In this document: positions 42,539 to 51,842 of the stretch, one piece after another
How the letters are laid out: each line of letters starts with the position of its first letter
Position numbering within the stretch: position 1 is the first letter of the stretch
NCBI GenBank assembly: GCA_902363595.1
Contig: CABJAP010000004.1
Span: forward strand, 62,001 to 126,000
Origin: Clostridia bacterium
GTDB lineage: Bacteria > Bacillota > Clostridia > Peptostreptococcales > Anaerovoracaceae
Length of the DNA stretch: 64,000 nt
Reading direction: 5' to 3'
Notes under the pieces: generated by a model
Databases searched by the model: none
The model's input: only the letters and a program-made list of their open reading frames with translations
What the model was told of the DNA's origin: nothing
Translations under genes and position numbers: made by a program

Positions 42539-42712
42539 AACACCCTCCTTTAGTTGCTATAAGAAAACGGTTTAGTTGCGATTTAATTATAAAAGCAAAA
42601 AATAAGGAAAGCAACACAAGACATACAATTAACAATATTCATACTTTTCTAAAAACGCTAATTGGCATATAGTATGTATATACTCGGAAATCGTGAGAAA
42701 GGGAGGCTTGAT

Positions 42713-44143
42713 ATGACACAGGAAAAACTTATGGCTGATCAAAAGGTACCATTGTTAGTGAAAATCGGCTATGGAATCGGTACTGCAGGTGATTCTGTAC
42801 CGTACAACTTATTTTTTACTTACTTTTTATTTTTCTTAACCGACGTAGCCGGTGTAAACCCGGCGCTGGCAGGTATCATTTTCTTCATAGCAGTTATGTG
42901 GGATGCTGTAACAGACCCGGCAGTGGGCTTTATGTCCGACAATTCAAGAAATCCAAACGGCAGAAGGAGGCCGTGGATCTTCACGAGCATGTGGCCGCTT
43001 GCCATCGTGACGTTCCTGCTATTCATACCAAATGAATTTGCCGGCGTGGCCCAGTCTGTATACTACATACTGATGGCCATACTGCTGTGGACCTTTTACA
43101 CAACTTACGCAGTACCTTATGCGGCTTTGGGCGCAGAGATCACACGTGACTACAACGAGAGAAACACCATCAGAATGATCGTAGGTCTGGCAGCCTATCC
43201 ATTCGTTGCATTATGTAATTCCGGTCCCATGTGGATCATCGCGGCGCTCGCTCCAAAGGGCGTTGATGTCAAAACGTGCTGGGGGATCGCAGGCGCGGCA
43301 GCTGGAGTCGTTATCATCCTTTGTGGACTCATCTTATACTTTGCGACCAAAGGCAGAGAAGATATGACCTATCTGCAGAATATTGAAAAGAACAAGCCGA
43401 GAGAAAGCGTTATAAAGACATACAAAGAGCTGTTCAAAATCAAAGCTTACAGAAATCTGATCTTTACAGGGATTTTCTACATCATTGGATACACGCTGTT
43501 CAGCGGCGTTGGCGTCTATCTGATGACCTACTGCGCAAAGCTGACACCGGGACAGCAGGCAACCTTCTGGTCGGTCTATACGGTCATGGCGATTTGCTGC
43601 ACACCGGTATCCATCATCGTTGCGAACAAAATCGGAAGCAAAAAAATCACATTATTCATTTTCAGTTTGCTCTTTGTTGCCAATGGCATTGTGATGTATT
43701 TTCTGGGAATGACTTGTTTCACCCATGTCATGATAAACGGATTTATGATCGCACTGTCCACGAGTGCGTTCTGGGGTCTTTATTATGCAACCGTATATGA
43801 TGTTTGCGAACTGGATGAATTCATCAATGGCAAACAGAGAGAAGGCAGCGTTGTCGCAGTTGCGCAATTTTTCCAAAAAGCAGGCGGAGCATTTGCCACT
43901 TCCGCAACCGGCTGGATGCTGACCGCATTCGGATACACGGGCAGCGGAGCGGAAAGCGAAACCGCAATCCATGGGATTCTTTTGATGGCAACTATTATTC
44001 CGGCAGTATTCGTTTTTATCAGTATGCTGATCTTTTCCAAGTATCCAATAAATAAGAAAGAGTTCGACGCGATCAAGGAAGCGCTGCAGAAAAAGAAGGC
44101 CGGCGAAGAATATTCCACCGAAGGATTTGAAAAAGCATTATAA
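42713..44143 (+). CDS. GPH-family (MelB-like) sugar:cation symporter
   Basis: A 476-residue MFS-type transporter with about 12 helices. The start, KIGYGIGTAGDSVPYNLFFT, the segment WDAVTDPAVGFMSDNSR with GRRRPWI after it, and YAVPYAALGAEITRDYNERN are hallmarks of the glycoside-pentoside-hexuronide symporters. Substrate unknown. ATG 42713 is chosen for the GGGAGG before it; the frame extends to 42662. The intergenic region shared with the AraC gene has a short palindrome AGTATGTATATACT (42671-42684) that could be a regulator site. Confidence 0.88.
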   Translation: MTQEKLMADQKVPLLVKIGYGIGTAGDSVPYNLFFTYFLFFLTDVAGVNPALAGIIFFIAVMWDAVTDPAVGFMSDNSRNPNGRRRPWIFTSMWPLAIVTFLLFIPNEFAGVAQSVYYILMAILLWTFYTTYAVPYAALGAEITRDYNERNTIRMIVGLAAYPFVALCNSGPMWIIAALAPKGVDVKTCWGIAGAAAGVVIILCGLILYFATKGREDMTYLQNIEKNKPRESVIKTYKELFKIKAYRNLIFTGIFYIIGYTLFSGVGVYLMTYCAKLTPGQQATFWSVYTVMAICCTPVSIIVANKIGSKKITLFIFSLLFVANGIVMYFLGMTCFTHVMINGFMIALSTSAFWGLYYATVYDVCELDEFINGKQREGSVVAVAQFFQKAGGAFATSATGWMLTAFGYTGSGAESETAIHGILLMATIIPAVFVFISMLIFSKYPINKKEFDAIKEALQKKKAGEEYSTEGFEKAL

Positions 44144-44175
44144 TAAAAGCAAGAACATTTAAGAGAGGGCAGAAA

Positions 44176-45882
44176 ATGAAAGCTGATTTGATTATCAAAA
44201 ATGGAAAAGTGTTTAACAAGGAAGCGCTCTGGGAACATACAGCCATAGTGATTTCTGATGGAAAGATCCTTACAGTCGGTACAGATGCGGAAGCGGTCTC
44301 ATCTGCCGGCCCCGATACGGAGGTGATAGACGCCCATGGCAACAGTATTTTGCCGGGATTTATCGATTCTCATCTGCACGCGACCATGTGCGCCGAGCTA
44401 TATCTGACAAAGCTGATCTATGACATTACGCGAGAAGAAAAAGAATCCCGTGAGGCCTACATTGGGAAAATGCTTGCGCCGGTAAAAGCTTACGCAGAAG
44501 AAAACCCTGACATGCCGGTGGTGCGCGCGACGGGCTGGAACCCTGCCTTTTTTCAGACCGATCCGGAGGGTCCGCCGACCAGAGAGGATGTGGACAAAAT
44601 TTGTTCTGACAGACCGGTCATTTTGCGGTCTTACGATCACCACAGCATTCTGGTAAATACAAAAGCCTTAGAAATGGCCGGTATCGATGCCCATACGCCA
44701 ACCCCGCGGATGGGAGAAATGCCCCGCGATGAACAGGGAATGCCGATAGGGCTTTTTCAGGAGCTTTCGGCGACGTGCCTGCTTTTGGATTCGCTGAAAG
44801 AAGCCGACTTTTCCGTAGAAGAATACATCGAAGGAATCGGAAAATTTCAGGAAGAACATGCTTTCCCCTGCGGGCTCGTAGGAATCTTCGATGCTTATGC
44901 GACACCGAATGCCATAAAAGCGTATCGCAGTATGGCCATGGACGGCAGCCTGAAAATAAGGGTTCGAACAGCGCATCTTGCTGATTTATCAAAACCTTTT
45001 TCCCAGTTTCAGCAGATGGTGGATGAAAAAGGCAAGTACGATGTTGGAGATATTTTTAAAATCGAAACAGTGAAATTTTTCTGCGACGGCGGAGGCTTTA
45101 CCTTTTATATGAATGAGCCTTTTGAAAAAGAGGCGCTGGCTGAAGCAGGTTTGACCGAAGATTACCGCGGGTTCCCCCAGTGGCCGGAGGAGGAAATGAA
45201 AGAGGCCTGTTTGGTCCTGGCAAAAGGGGGATATCAGATCCATATGCACTGCATGGGAGACGGAGCGGTAAAACAGGCTCTCAACTGTTATGAATATATC
45301 GAGCAAAACGGCGTGAACGGAAAAAGAAATACGATCGCTCACATTATGTGCATCGCAGAAGATGACATAAAGCGTATGGCAGATTTGAATATTGTGGGTT
45401 CTGTGCAGCCAACGTGGCCGGTGATTGATGCTTTTACAGACTGCCTGATGATTCCCTTGCTGGGAAGAAAGCGGTCGTATGAGCAGTACCCGATCGGAAG
45501 GCTGGTGAAAGCGGGTGTAACTGCAGCTGCGGGCACGGATTTTCCCATCGTTCCCGATCTAAACCCTATGATGGGAATGCAGATCGGCATGACCAGGACC
45601 ATACCTAAGGAAGCGCCTGATTATGAAAAGTACAAAGGGATCATCTCCGGGCCGGAAGAGGATCCGCGGTCAGATTGCCTGGAGCTTGAAGAAATGATAG
45701 AAAGTTATACCCTTTCGGGGGCGTACCAAATGTTTGCAGAGGAGATAACGGGGACGATCGAGGCGGGCAAGTGCGCCGATATGGTGATACTGGACTCTGA
45801 CATCACCAGCGTGGCTCCTATGGACATCGGAAAAATAAAAGTGGATACGGTTATTTTTAAAGGCGAGAGAGTAAAGGGCTGA
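44176..45882 (+). CDS. YtcJ-like metal-dependent amidohydrolase
   Basis: A 568-residue amidohydrolase-3 family enzyme. GFIDSHLHA holds the first metal-binding histidines (H66, H68). Later HMHCMGDGAVKQAL (near 356), AHIMCI and GTDFP (Asp455) supply the other expected ligands. The beta-sandwich ends close the fold (ADLIIKNGKVF at the start, GKCADMVILDSDI at the end). Members cleave amides or imides and the substrate cannot be read here. It lies 32 bases after the symporter with its own GAGAGGG, so transport and hydrolysis of one substrate class is a fair inference. Confidence 0.88.
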   Translation: MKADLIIKNGKVFNKEALWEHTAIVISDGKILTVGTDAEAVSSAGPDTEVIDAHGNSILPGFIDSHLHATMCAELYLTKLIYDITREEKESREAYIGKMLAPVKAYAEENPDMPVVRATGWNPAFFQTDPEGPPTREDVDKICSDRPVILRSYDHHSILVNTKALEMAGIDAHTPTPRMGEMPRDEQGMPIGLFQELSATCLLLDSLKEADFSVEEYIEGIGKFQEEHAFPCGLVGIFDAYATPNAIKAYRSMAMDGSLKIRVRTAHLADLSKPFSQFQQMVDEKGKYDVGDIFKIETVKFFCDGGGFTFYMNEPFEKEALAEAGLTEDYRGFPQWPEEEMKEACLVLAKGGYQIHMHCMGDGAVKQALNCYEYIEQNGVNGKRNTIAHIMCIAEDDIKRMADLNIVGSVQPTWPVIDAFTDCLMIPLLGRKRSYEQYPIGRLVKAGVTAAAGTDFPIVPDLNPMMGMQIGMTRTIPKEAPDYEKYKGIISGPEEDPRSDCLELEEMIESYTLSGAYQMFAEEITGTIEAGKCADMVILDSDITSVAPMDIGKIKVDTVIFKGERVKG

Positions 45883-45987
45883 AAGAGCCCGGGTCTGGGT
45901 GAAAATTATCGGATTTGGTAAAAGTAACCGGCGGCGGTTTGAAAATGGGATGCGGGGGTTCGGGAAAAAAGTAAAACAAAATTTCAC

Positions 45988-46096
45988 TTTTTACGCAAGT
46001 TTCAACGGCCGAGCGCTTTCAAATTCGCAATCAGGCCGTGCGGGCCGTCAAGTTGGCGTGATCAGGCCCCGCGAGTCCATAACTTTGCGTAAAAAA
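45988..46096. repeat. structured repeat core, copy 6, with right-hand module to about 46190
   Basis: Arms TTTTTACGCAAGTTTCAACGG and AACTTTGCGTAAAAAA; best preserved copy together with the one at 36329. The right-hand module (AACAGCAACCTTGCGGGC, then CCCGAGGCCGTGGAGG) follows. No gene lies between 45883 and 46505; 46327-46505 holds nothing I can name beyond the leader of the recombinase gene. Confidence 0.85.
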
Positions 46097-46287
46097 CAAA
46101 CTTTTTCAATAAACTTTTCCCCTAGAAACAGCAACCTTGCGGGCGCCTGCAAAGCCCGACGGGCGACCCGAGGCCGTGGAGGTGCCGGGCTGGTGAAGAG
46201 AAACTATCAGAAAAAATACCCCCACCAGAGTTTTTCGATTTAAATGCATGGGAATGCGGGTATAAGCATATAGGAAACATAATATTT

Positions 46288-46326
46288 GGCAGCAAGGATA
46301 AGAAGCCTTGCTGCCATCTTTTTCTT
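46288..46326 (+). terminator. rho-independent terminator
   Basis: GGCAGCAAGG (46288-46297) pairs perfectly with CCTTGCTGCC (46306-46315), followed by ATCTTTTTCTTTTTT. It would end transcripts from the symporter/amidohydrolase side before the recombinase gene. Confidence 0.8.
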
Positions 46327-46484
46327 TTTTATGAAAATTATCTTCCGCTGGCGAAGCGCTATTCGGACCATCGACAATAAGTAGGCCGGATGGATGAAGA
46401 AATGTGGATTATACTAATACGTAGTACGGAAGCCTTAGAAATGAGTGGGACTACGATAGAGGTCGTACATTAGATGAGTAGTGA

Positions 46485-47114
<630 letters not shown>

Positions 47115-47134
47115 TAACTTGAAAATTTTACAAT

Positions 47135-47283
47135 AAAGTGTAGGTTTTCGCAAAATATTTAACTTTCACAATTTCTATCAACTATATCATAATCATAAGC
47201 AAAGATCCAGCAAATTTCTTACTTTTATAAGAAAATTCGACTATTACAATCTGCCTTTTCCCCTTTCCAAAACCTTACACTTT
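47135..47283. repeat. inverted repeat flanking ~120 bp before the surface-polymer operon
   Basis: AAAGTGTAGGTTTT (47135-47148) is inverted as AAAACCTTACACTTT (47269-47283), with one extra base in the right arm. The enclosed DNA is AT-rich, with no gene, and has a weak promoter-like pair TTACTT (47219-47224) and TATTAC (47242-47247) at 17 bases facing the operon. A further hairpin, AAGGGCCTGTTACAGACCCTT (47297-47317), lies just before the first ribosome site. Confidence 0.5.
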
Positions 47284-47329
47284 TTGATTCTTTTTAAGGG
47301 CCTGTTACAGACCCTTATAGAGGAGTATT

Positions 47330-48031
47330 ATGCGCAGCGCATATGAATTCAGAGGATTAATGGAAGAGAAATTTGCAATTAAATTGAAACATATCTGCAT
47401 GGAACAGAAAGGACACCGGCAAGGACTGCAAAATATTTCCCTTACTGTTCAGCCGGGTGAATCTATTGCGTTCCTGCAGAAAGACAAGACGCAGGAACTG
47501 TATAACAGTCTAAAGAAGCTACTATCCCACTCAGGTGAGCCAGCCTTTGGAATTCTTCGAATCAATGGGACTGTTAAAGCTCTGGAAAATGCGCCGGACT
47601 TCTTTCATGTCAATGCCAGCGGCAGAAGAAATATTTACCGAAAAGGGGCCGAACATGGGCTGAAAAAAATAGAAATTGAAGAACTGGAAGAAGAAATTGT
47701 TGCTTTTGCCGAGTTGGGGGATATGATCGACGAACCGGTAAAAACCTATTCGGAAGAAATGCGAATGCAACTAGCCTTCGCATTTATCTATTGCATGAGG
47801 GGCAGCATTCTGCTGATGGATCCGACGATCACCCTAAAGGAAGAAGCGTTTCAGAAAAAGTGTCAAAGAAAGCTGGAAGACTGGATTCAGGCTGGAGGAA
47901 CTCTTATACAGGTTACCAATTCTGCGGATGCGGCAAATTTTTTTTGTAAACGAGGAATTATCTTGATAAACGGCAGACTCGTAGAAGATAGCCCAATCAG
48001 TGAGGTGCTGGAGATTTTTCAACATCTTTAG
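47330..48031 (+). CDS. degenerate Wzt-like ABC ATPase, probably inactive
   Basis: A 233-residue relative of polysaccharide-exporter ATPases. It keeps the framework (LQNISLTVQPGESIAFL, ELGDMIDEPVKTYSEEM, RMQLAFAFIYC, ITLKEEAFQKK) and a late NGRLVEDSPISEVL. The catalytic motifs are lost: no GxxGxGKS where Walker A should be (LQKDKTQEL, 49-57), the signature SSGM is SEEM, and Walker B reads ILLMDPTI with Pro in place of the catalytic Glu. Compare the intact Wzt at 55123. It opens the operon, with GAGGAG before the ATG. A regulatory or adaptor role in export is inferred. Confidence 0.75.
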   Translation: MRSAYEFRGLMEEKFAIKLKHICMEQKGHRQGLQNISLTVQPGESIAFLQKDKTQELYNSLKKLLSHSGEPAFGILRINGTVKALENAPDFFHVNASGRRNIYRKGAEHGLKKIEIEELEEEIVAFAELGDMIDEPVKTYSEEMRMQLAFAFIYCMRGSILLMDPTITLKEEAFQKKCQRKLEDWIQAGGTLIQVTNSADAANFFCKRGIILINGRLVEDSPISEVLEIFQHL

Positions 48032-48059
48032 CGCTCCGAATCATACAAACAGGAACAGA

Positions 48060-48995
48060 ATGAAGAAACAAACATGGAACACAGTTGGATATCCAATTCT
48101 GATCGGCCTCGTCCTCTTAGGGCTCATCAGCATTTTTTCGAGTGGAGAGGTTGCTTATGGTACCCCGCAAGAGGAAAGCGCCGTACAGCTTTCCAGCTTA
48201 TCCATTGATTGTGGAGAGCTGGTGCCGGAATTTTCGCCCAATCACCATGAATACCGTGTATATGTGGAAGAAGATTCCAAAACAGATAGCTGCCGTACAT
48301 CAGCCAGAGTCAGTGATAATTCATTACGCATCGAGGCAAAAGGTCCGGAAAAACTGAATGGGAAAGATGTGAAAAAAACCGTTACCGTAACAGCAGCGGA
48401 TGGGAAAAAAACAATTTATACCATTCAAGTACATTTTGTAAAAAAGCTTGAAATTCTTTCAAAAGGCAAACTATATGTCCCCCAGGAAAAACCGGATTTA
48501 AAAGCTCTGCCAAAGGGATTTACATTTTCAGAACAAAAGATAAAGGGCCAATCCATCGCTGCAGCGGAAAATTCGAAAGAACACCTAATATTGATTCAAT
48601 ATGCAAATGACCTGGATAAAACCGATACACGCTGGTATGCATACGATCCAGGGAAAGATGCGCTGAATCACATAGAAATAAAAACAATCGACGAGAAACC
48701 ATATATTACCGTACCATCTGGAAAAGAACTGCTGTATGGAGGCGGAGAAGAGCAGTCAGGGTATTACCTGTATGACCCTGGGAAGAAGCAAATCCAATCA
48801 ATATCGAAAGAGCAGCCATCTTATGCGACCAAATACATCGTAATCGGGGGAGTAATATTTACCCTGCTGCTGTGTGCAATTCTGATCATCACCCTAAGAA
48901 ATGGCAGGAAGCTTCGAAAGGAACAGATCCGCTATTTCGGCCCGTCTCTTTCTCTGGATGAGGCAGAAGACAGCAGCCAGGAGGAAGGAGACTGA
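48060..48995 (+). CDS. membrane protein with cadherin-like beta-sandwich domain
   Basis: 311 residues: N-terminal signal or anchor (TVGYPILIGLVLLGLISIFS), a cadherin-like domain near 40-125 (VQLSSLSIDCGELVPEFSPN, YRVYVEEDSK, VTAADGKKTIYTIQV), a second outside region, then a C-terminal helix (YIVIGGVIFTLLLCAILIIT) and a basic/acidic tail inside. The cadherin-like fold is common in clostridial surface proteins. ATG 48060 follows AGGAAC; the frame runs back into the previous gene. A role in anchoring or sensing the polymer is possible, unproven. Confidence 0.65.
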   Translation: MKKQTWNTVGYPILIGLVLLGLISIFSSGEVAYGTPQEESAVQLSSLSIDCGELVPEFSPNHHEYRVYVEEDSKTDSCRTSARVSDNSLRIEAKGPEKLNGKDVKKTVTVTAADGKKTIYTIQVHFVKKLEILSKGKLYVPQEKPDLKALPKGFTFSEQKIKGQSIAAAENSKEHLILIQYANDLDKTDTRWYAYDPGKDALNHIEIKTIDEKPYITVPSGKELLYGGGEEQSGYYLYDPGKKQIQSISKEQPSYATKYIVIGGVIFTLLLCAILIITLRNGRKLRKEQIRYFGPSLSLDEAEDSSQEEGD

Positions 48996-49001
48996 TCACC
49001 G

Positions 49002-49895
49002 GTGCGTTCAGATCAAAAACATAAGAAAAAGAAGCAAAAAGAGAAATGGGAAGAAGCCTATCTGGATACGCTGTTTCTAAGCTGGTTTGAAGAACCGCAT
49101 ACAGAGACGGAGATTTATCGCAGAATGCAGTTTGACAGTGATCTTCGAAGTTTCGGCAGCCGGAACTGGATGAAACGGATGCTGAAAGCCGGCTATCTGA
49201 AAAAAGAAAAATCCGTAGCGATTACATCTACGGCAAAGGGCAGGACGTTTTTGTCCGAGGCAGTCATTTCGATTACAGAAAAAGGAAAAGCCTTTGTATC
49301 AAAGCGGCAGGATTTCCTGCTGTTTTTCAAGTTTGCCAGTCCTTATGTGACAATTTCTGACTACCAGAAGTGGAAACGCCGTACAGGAAAGTCCGATTTT
49401 GAAACCGTGATGATTTCCCTGCTGATGAGCAAGCTCAATCACCATAGAAAGCAAAACGATTATCTGGGAGTTCAGAATCTTTTCTGCGAGATTGGGGAGT
49501 TGTATGAGCGGATATCCTGTAAACCGCAGGCCCTGTACAGCTATCTGAGCGCCTTGTATTTTGAGGCCAGCGGGCTGGATTATTACGAATATTTTCTAAA
49601 ATATATTCGCAATCAAATGACCCGGGAGGAGCTGCAGGGCGGCTATGAAGGCCTGTATCTCAGCCCGGGGATTCGCAGTCGACTGCAAGGTGTCAAAGAC
49701 AAATACCAGGAGGGGCTGATCGAGCACATCTATCAGAAGTTTCCGGTAAATATGCATCTGTCCACTAAGAAACAATTTCAAAAGATCGTTCTTGAGATTT
49801 TGGAAAACCGGTTTTCCAACTACAGATGGCAGACAGTATTCCAGGAAAATTTTGATCGGATGATATCTGTAGTCGATGAATATAAACGGAGATAA
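49002..49895 (+). CDS. protein of unknown function with winged-helix-like N-terminus
   Basis: 297 residues, very basic at the start (DQKHKKKKQKEKWEEAYLDT), no membrane helix. Residues about 30-100 (EPHTETEIYRRMQFD, NWMKRMLKAGYLKKEKS) look like a winged helix; the rest is alpha-helical with a TPR-like part (LFCEIGELYERISCKPQALY). GTG 49002 follows GGAGGAAGGAG. It lies within the operon and may regulate it or act as scaffold. Confidence 0.6.
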   Translation: MRSDQKHKKKKQKEKWEEAYLDTLFLSWFEEPHTETEIYRRMQFDSDLRSFGSRNWMKRMLKAGYLKKEKSVAITSTAKGRTFLSEAVISITEKGKAFVSKRQDFLLFFKFASPYVTISDYQKWKRRTGKSDFETVMISLLMSKLNHHRKQNDYLGVQNLFCEIGELYERISCKPQALYSYLSALYFEASGLDYYEYFLKYIRNQMTREELQGGYEGLYLSPGIRSRLQGVKDKYQEGLIEHIYQKFPVNMHLSTKKQFQKIVLEILENRFSNYRWQTVFQENFDRMISVVDEYKRR

Positions 49896-49898
49896 GAA

Positions 49899-50630
49899 AT
49901 GATAATTATGGATGAACTGGAAACCATTCATATGCTGGGGTACGAGATTTATTCGGGAAGCCGCGGAAAGCTGATAGAAAAAATCAAATCTGATTTTCAA
50001 AAGCAGATTTCCAACATCGTATTTGCCATCAATCCGCTGAAGGTTATGCTTGCATATGAAAAGCAGGAGATCCGGAAGGTGCTGCAAAGTGCGGATGTTT
50101 TGATTCCCGATGGTGTTGGAATCCTGTATGAGGCTAAAAAGAAACAGCTTCGAATTCAGGAGCGGATAACCGGAATTGACTTTATGCACCAGATCTGCAT
50201 GCTGTCCTTGGAGCTTGGTTCTTCGATTTTTATCTACGGTGCGTGCCAGGAAAATCTGGTACAGGCCGTAGAGAATTTGAACAAGTTGTATCCGGGCATT
50301 CGCATTGCCGGATATGTGAACGGATATGAAACAGATACGGAATACGTCAACCGTCTCATCAATGAAAGCAAAGCGGATATCCTGTTTGTGGCCTGCGGAA
50401 GCCCATTGCAGGAACTTTACATACATGCCAACCGGGACGCGCTGCCAAATGTAAAATTTTTTCTTGGCGTAGGAGGTTCGGTAGATGTGATTTCAGGGAA
50501 TGTCAAGCGGGCCCCGGCCTTGATTCAGAAGGCCAATCTGGAATGGCTGTATCGAATCGTATTTCAAAAGAAACGGTTTTCGCATATTATGTTGATTCTG
50601 AAATTTTTATATATGAATCATAAGTTATAG
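49899..50630 (+). CDS. tagA: WecG/TagA/CpsF-family glycosyltransferase
   Basis: 243 residues with the GT26 family pattern: INPLKVMLA, the acidic IPDGVGILYEAKKK, the GIDFMHQIC segment, FVACGSPLQELYI, and FLGVGGSVDVISGNVKRAPA ending in LEWLYRIVFQKKRF. TagA adds ManNAc to GlcNAc-PP-undecaprenol; WecG adds ManNAcA. With wecB and wecC in the same operon either donor is possible. Peripheral membrane enzyme acting on the lipid carrier. GGAGATAAGAA precedes ATG 49899. Confidence 0.88.
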   Translation: MIIMDELETIHMLGYEIYSGSRGKLIEKIKSDFQKQISNIVFAINPLKVMLAYEKQEIRKVLQSADVLIPDGVGILYEAKKKQLRIQERITGIDFMHQICMLSLELGSSIFIYGACQENLVQAVENLNKLYPGIRIAGYVNGYETDTEYVNRLINESKADILFVACGSPLQELYIHANRDALPNVKFFLGVGGSVDVISGNVKRAPALIQKANLEWLYRIVFQKKRFSHIMLILKFLYMNHKL

Positions 50631-50644
50631 GAGAGGAAGCAGAA

Positions 50645-51826
50645 ATGAATGTAAGTGTAATCGGACTGGGGTATATCGGACTGCCGACGGCAATTGCGCT
50701 GGCGATGAACGGTTCGAAGGTAAAGGGCTTTGATGTATCGGAGGATGTTGTAAGAAAACTGAATGAAGGGCAGATACATATCGTGGAGGAAGGGCTGCAG
50801 CCTTTATTTGAACAAGTGGTGAGAAACGGGATGTTCCAGGCCTATGATACCTTGCAGGAAAGCGATGTCTACATAATTTCCGTTCCAACGCCGTTTAAAA
50901 ACGATGAAAAAATCGCAGACCTGTCCTATGTGGAACAAGCAGCCCGCTCTGTGGCAGCGGTCTTAAAAGAAGGCGATCTGGTCATTCTGGAATCCACGGT
51001 GCCGCCAACGACCACCAGGTCCATGACCGATATTTTGGAACAGGCAAGCGGCCTTGCAAGAGATACGTTTTATACAGCTCACTGCCCGGAGCGGGTGATG
51101 CCGGGAAATATTATGTATGAAATGCAGAACAACGACCGAATCATCGGCGCGGAACGGGAGGAATCGGCGCTCAAGTCCAAAGCCCTGTATGAAACCTTCT
51201 TAACCAATGGGAACATTTTTCTGACCGATGATGTGATGGCGGAGCTTTGCAAGCTGGTTGAAAATTCTTATCGGGATGTCAACATCGCCTTTGCCAATGA
51301 GCTGTCTATGATCTGCAATAAGCTGCGGATCGATTCAGGAGAACTGATCCAGCTTGCCAACCGGCATCCGAGAGTGAATATTTTATCGCCGGGAGTTGGC
51401 GTGGGCGGTCACTGTCTGGCCGTGGATCCTTACTTCATTGTGGAACGATTTCCCAAGGAAGCCCAGCTGATTGATGCGGCAAGAAGGGTCAATACATTCA
51501 AGCCCCATTTCCTGGCAGAAAAAATTGCGGGAAGGCTGGAAACGTCCAAGGACAGGCCGATCACCATTTTGGGAATGAGCTATAAACCGGATATTGACGA
51601 TTTTCGGGAGAGCCCGTCGCTGGTGCTGGCAAAGGACCTGCAGGACAGAGGCTATTTGGTACGAGGCTGCGACCCCAACATAAAAGAAGAGGCTATAGAA
51701 GGAATACCGATGGTTTCCCTGGAGCAGGTTCTCTCTGGTCCTGATTTTTTGGTGTTGGCGCAAAGGCACAAGGAATTTATAGAGCGCAGGCAGGAGCTGG
51801 AAGCGGCCGACTGCCTCTGCGTGTAA
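50645..51826 (+). CDS. wecC: UDP-N-acetyl-D-mannosaminuronate dehydrogenase
   Basis: 393-residue nucleotide-sugar dehydrogenase that oxidises UDP-ManNAc to UDP-ManNAcA with two NAD+. The Rossmann motif is VIGLGYIGLPTAIALA (5-20). The catalytic Cys lies in VGVGGHCLAVDPYFI. Later NTFKPHFLAEK and ILGMSYKPDIDDFRESPS are typical of WecC rather than of UDP-glucose dehydrogenases. It works with WecB further down the operon. AGGAGAGG precedes the ATG. Confidence 0.92.
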   Translation: MNVSVIGLGYIGLPTAIALAMNGSKVKGFDVSEDVVRKLNEGQIHIVEEGLQPLFEQVVRNGMFQAYDTLQESDVYIISVPTPFKNDEKIADLSYVEQAARSVAAVLKEGDLVILESTVPPTTTRSMTDILEQASGLARDTFYTAHCPERVMPGNIMYEMQNNDRIIGAEREESALKSKALYETFLTNGNIFLTDDVMAELCKLVENSYRDVNIAFANELSMICNKLRIDSGELIQLANRHPRVNILSPGVGVGGHCLAVDPYFIVERFPKEAQLIDAARRVNTFKPHFLAEKIAGRLETSKDRPITILGMSYKPDIDDFRESPSLVLAKDLQDRGYLVRGCDPNIKEEAIEGIPMVSLEQVLSGPDFLVLAQRHKEFIERRQELEAADCLCV

Positions 51827-51842
51827 GTGCAGGAGGCAGCAA

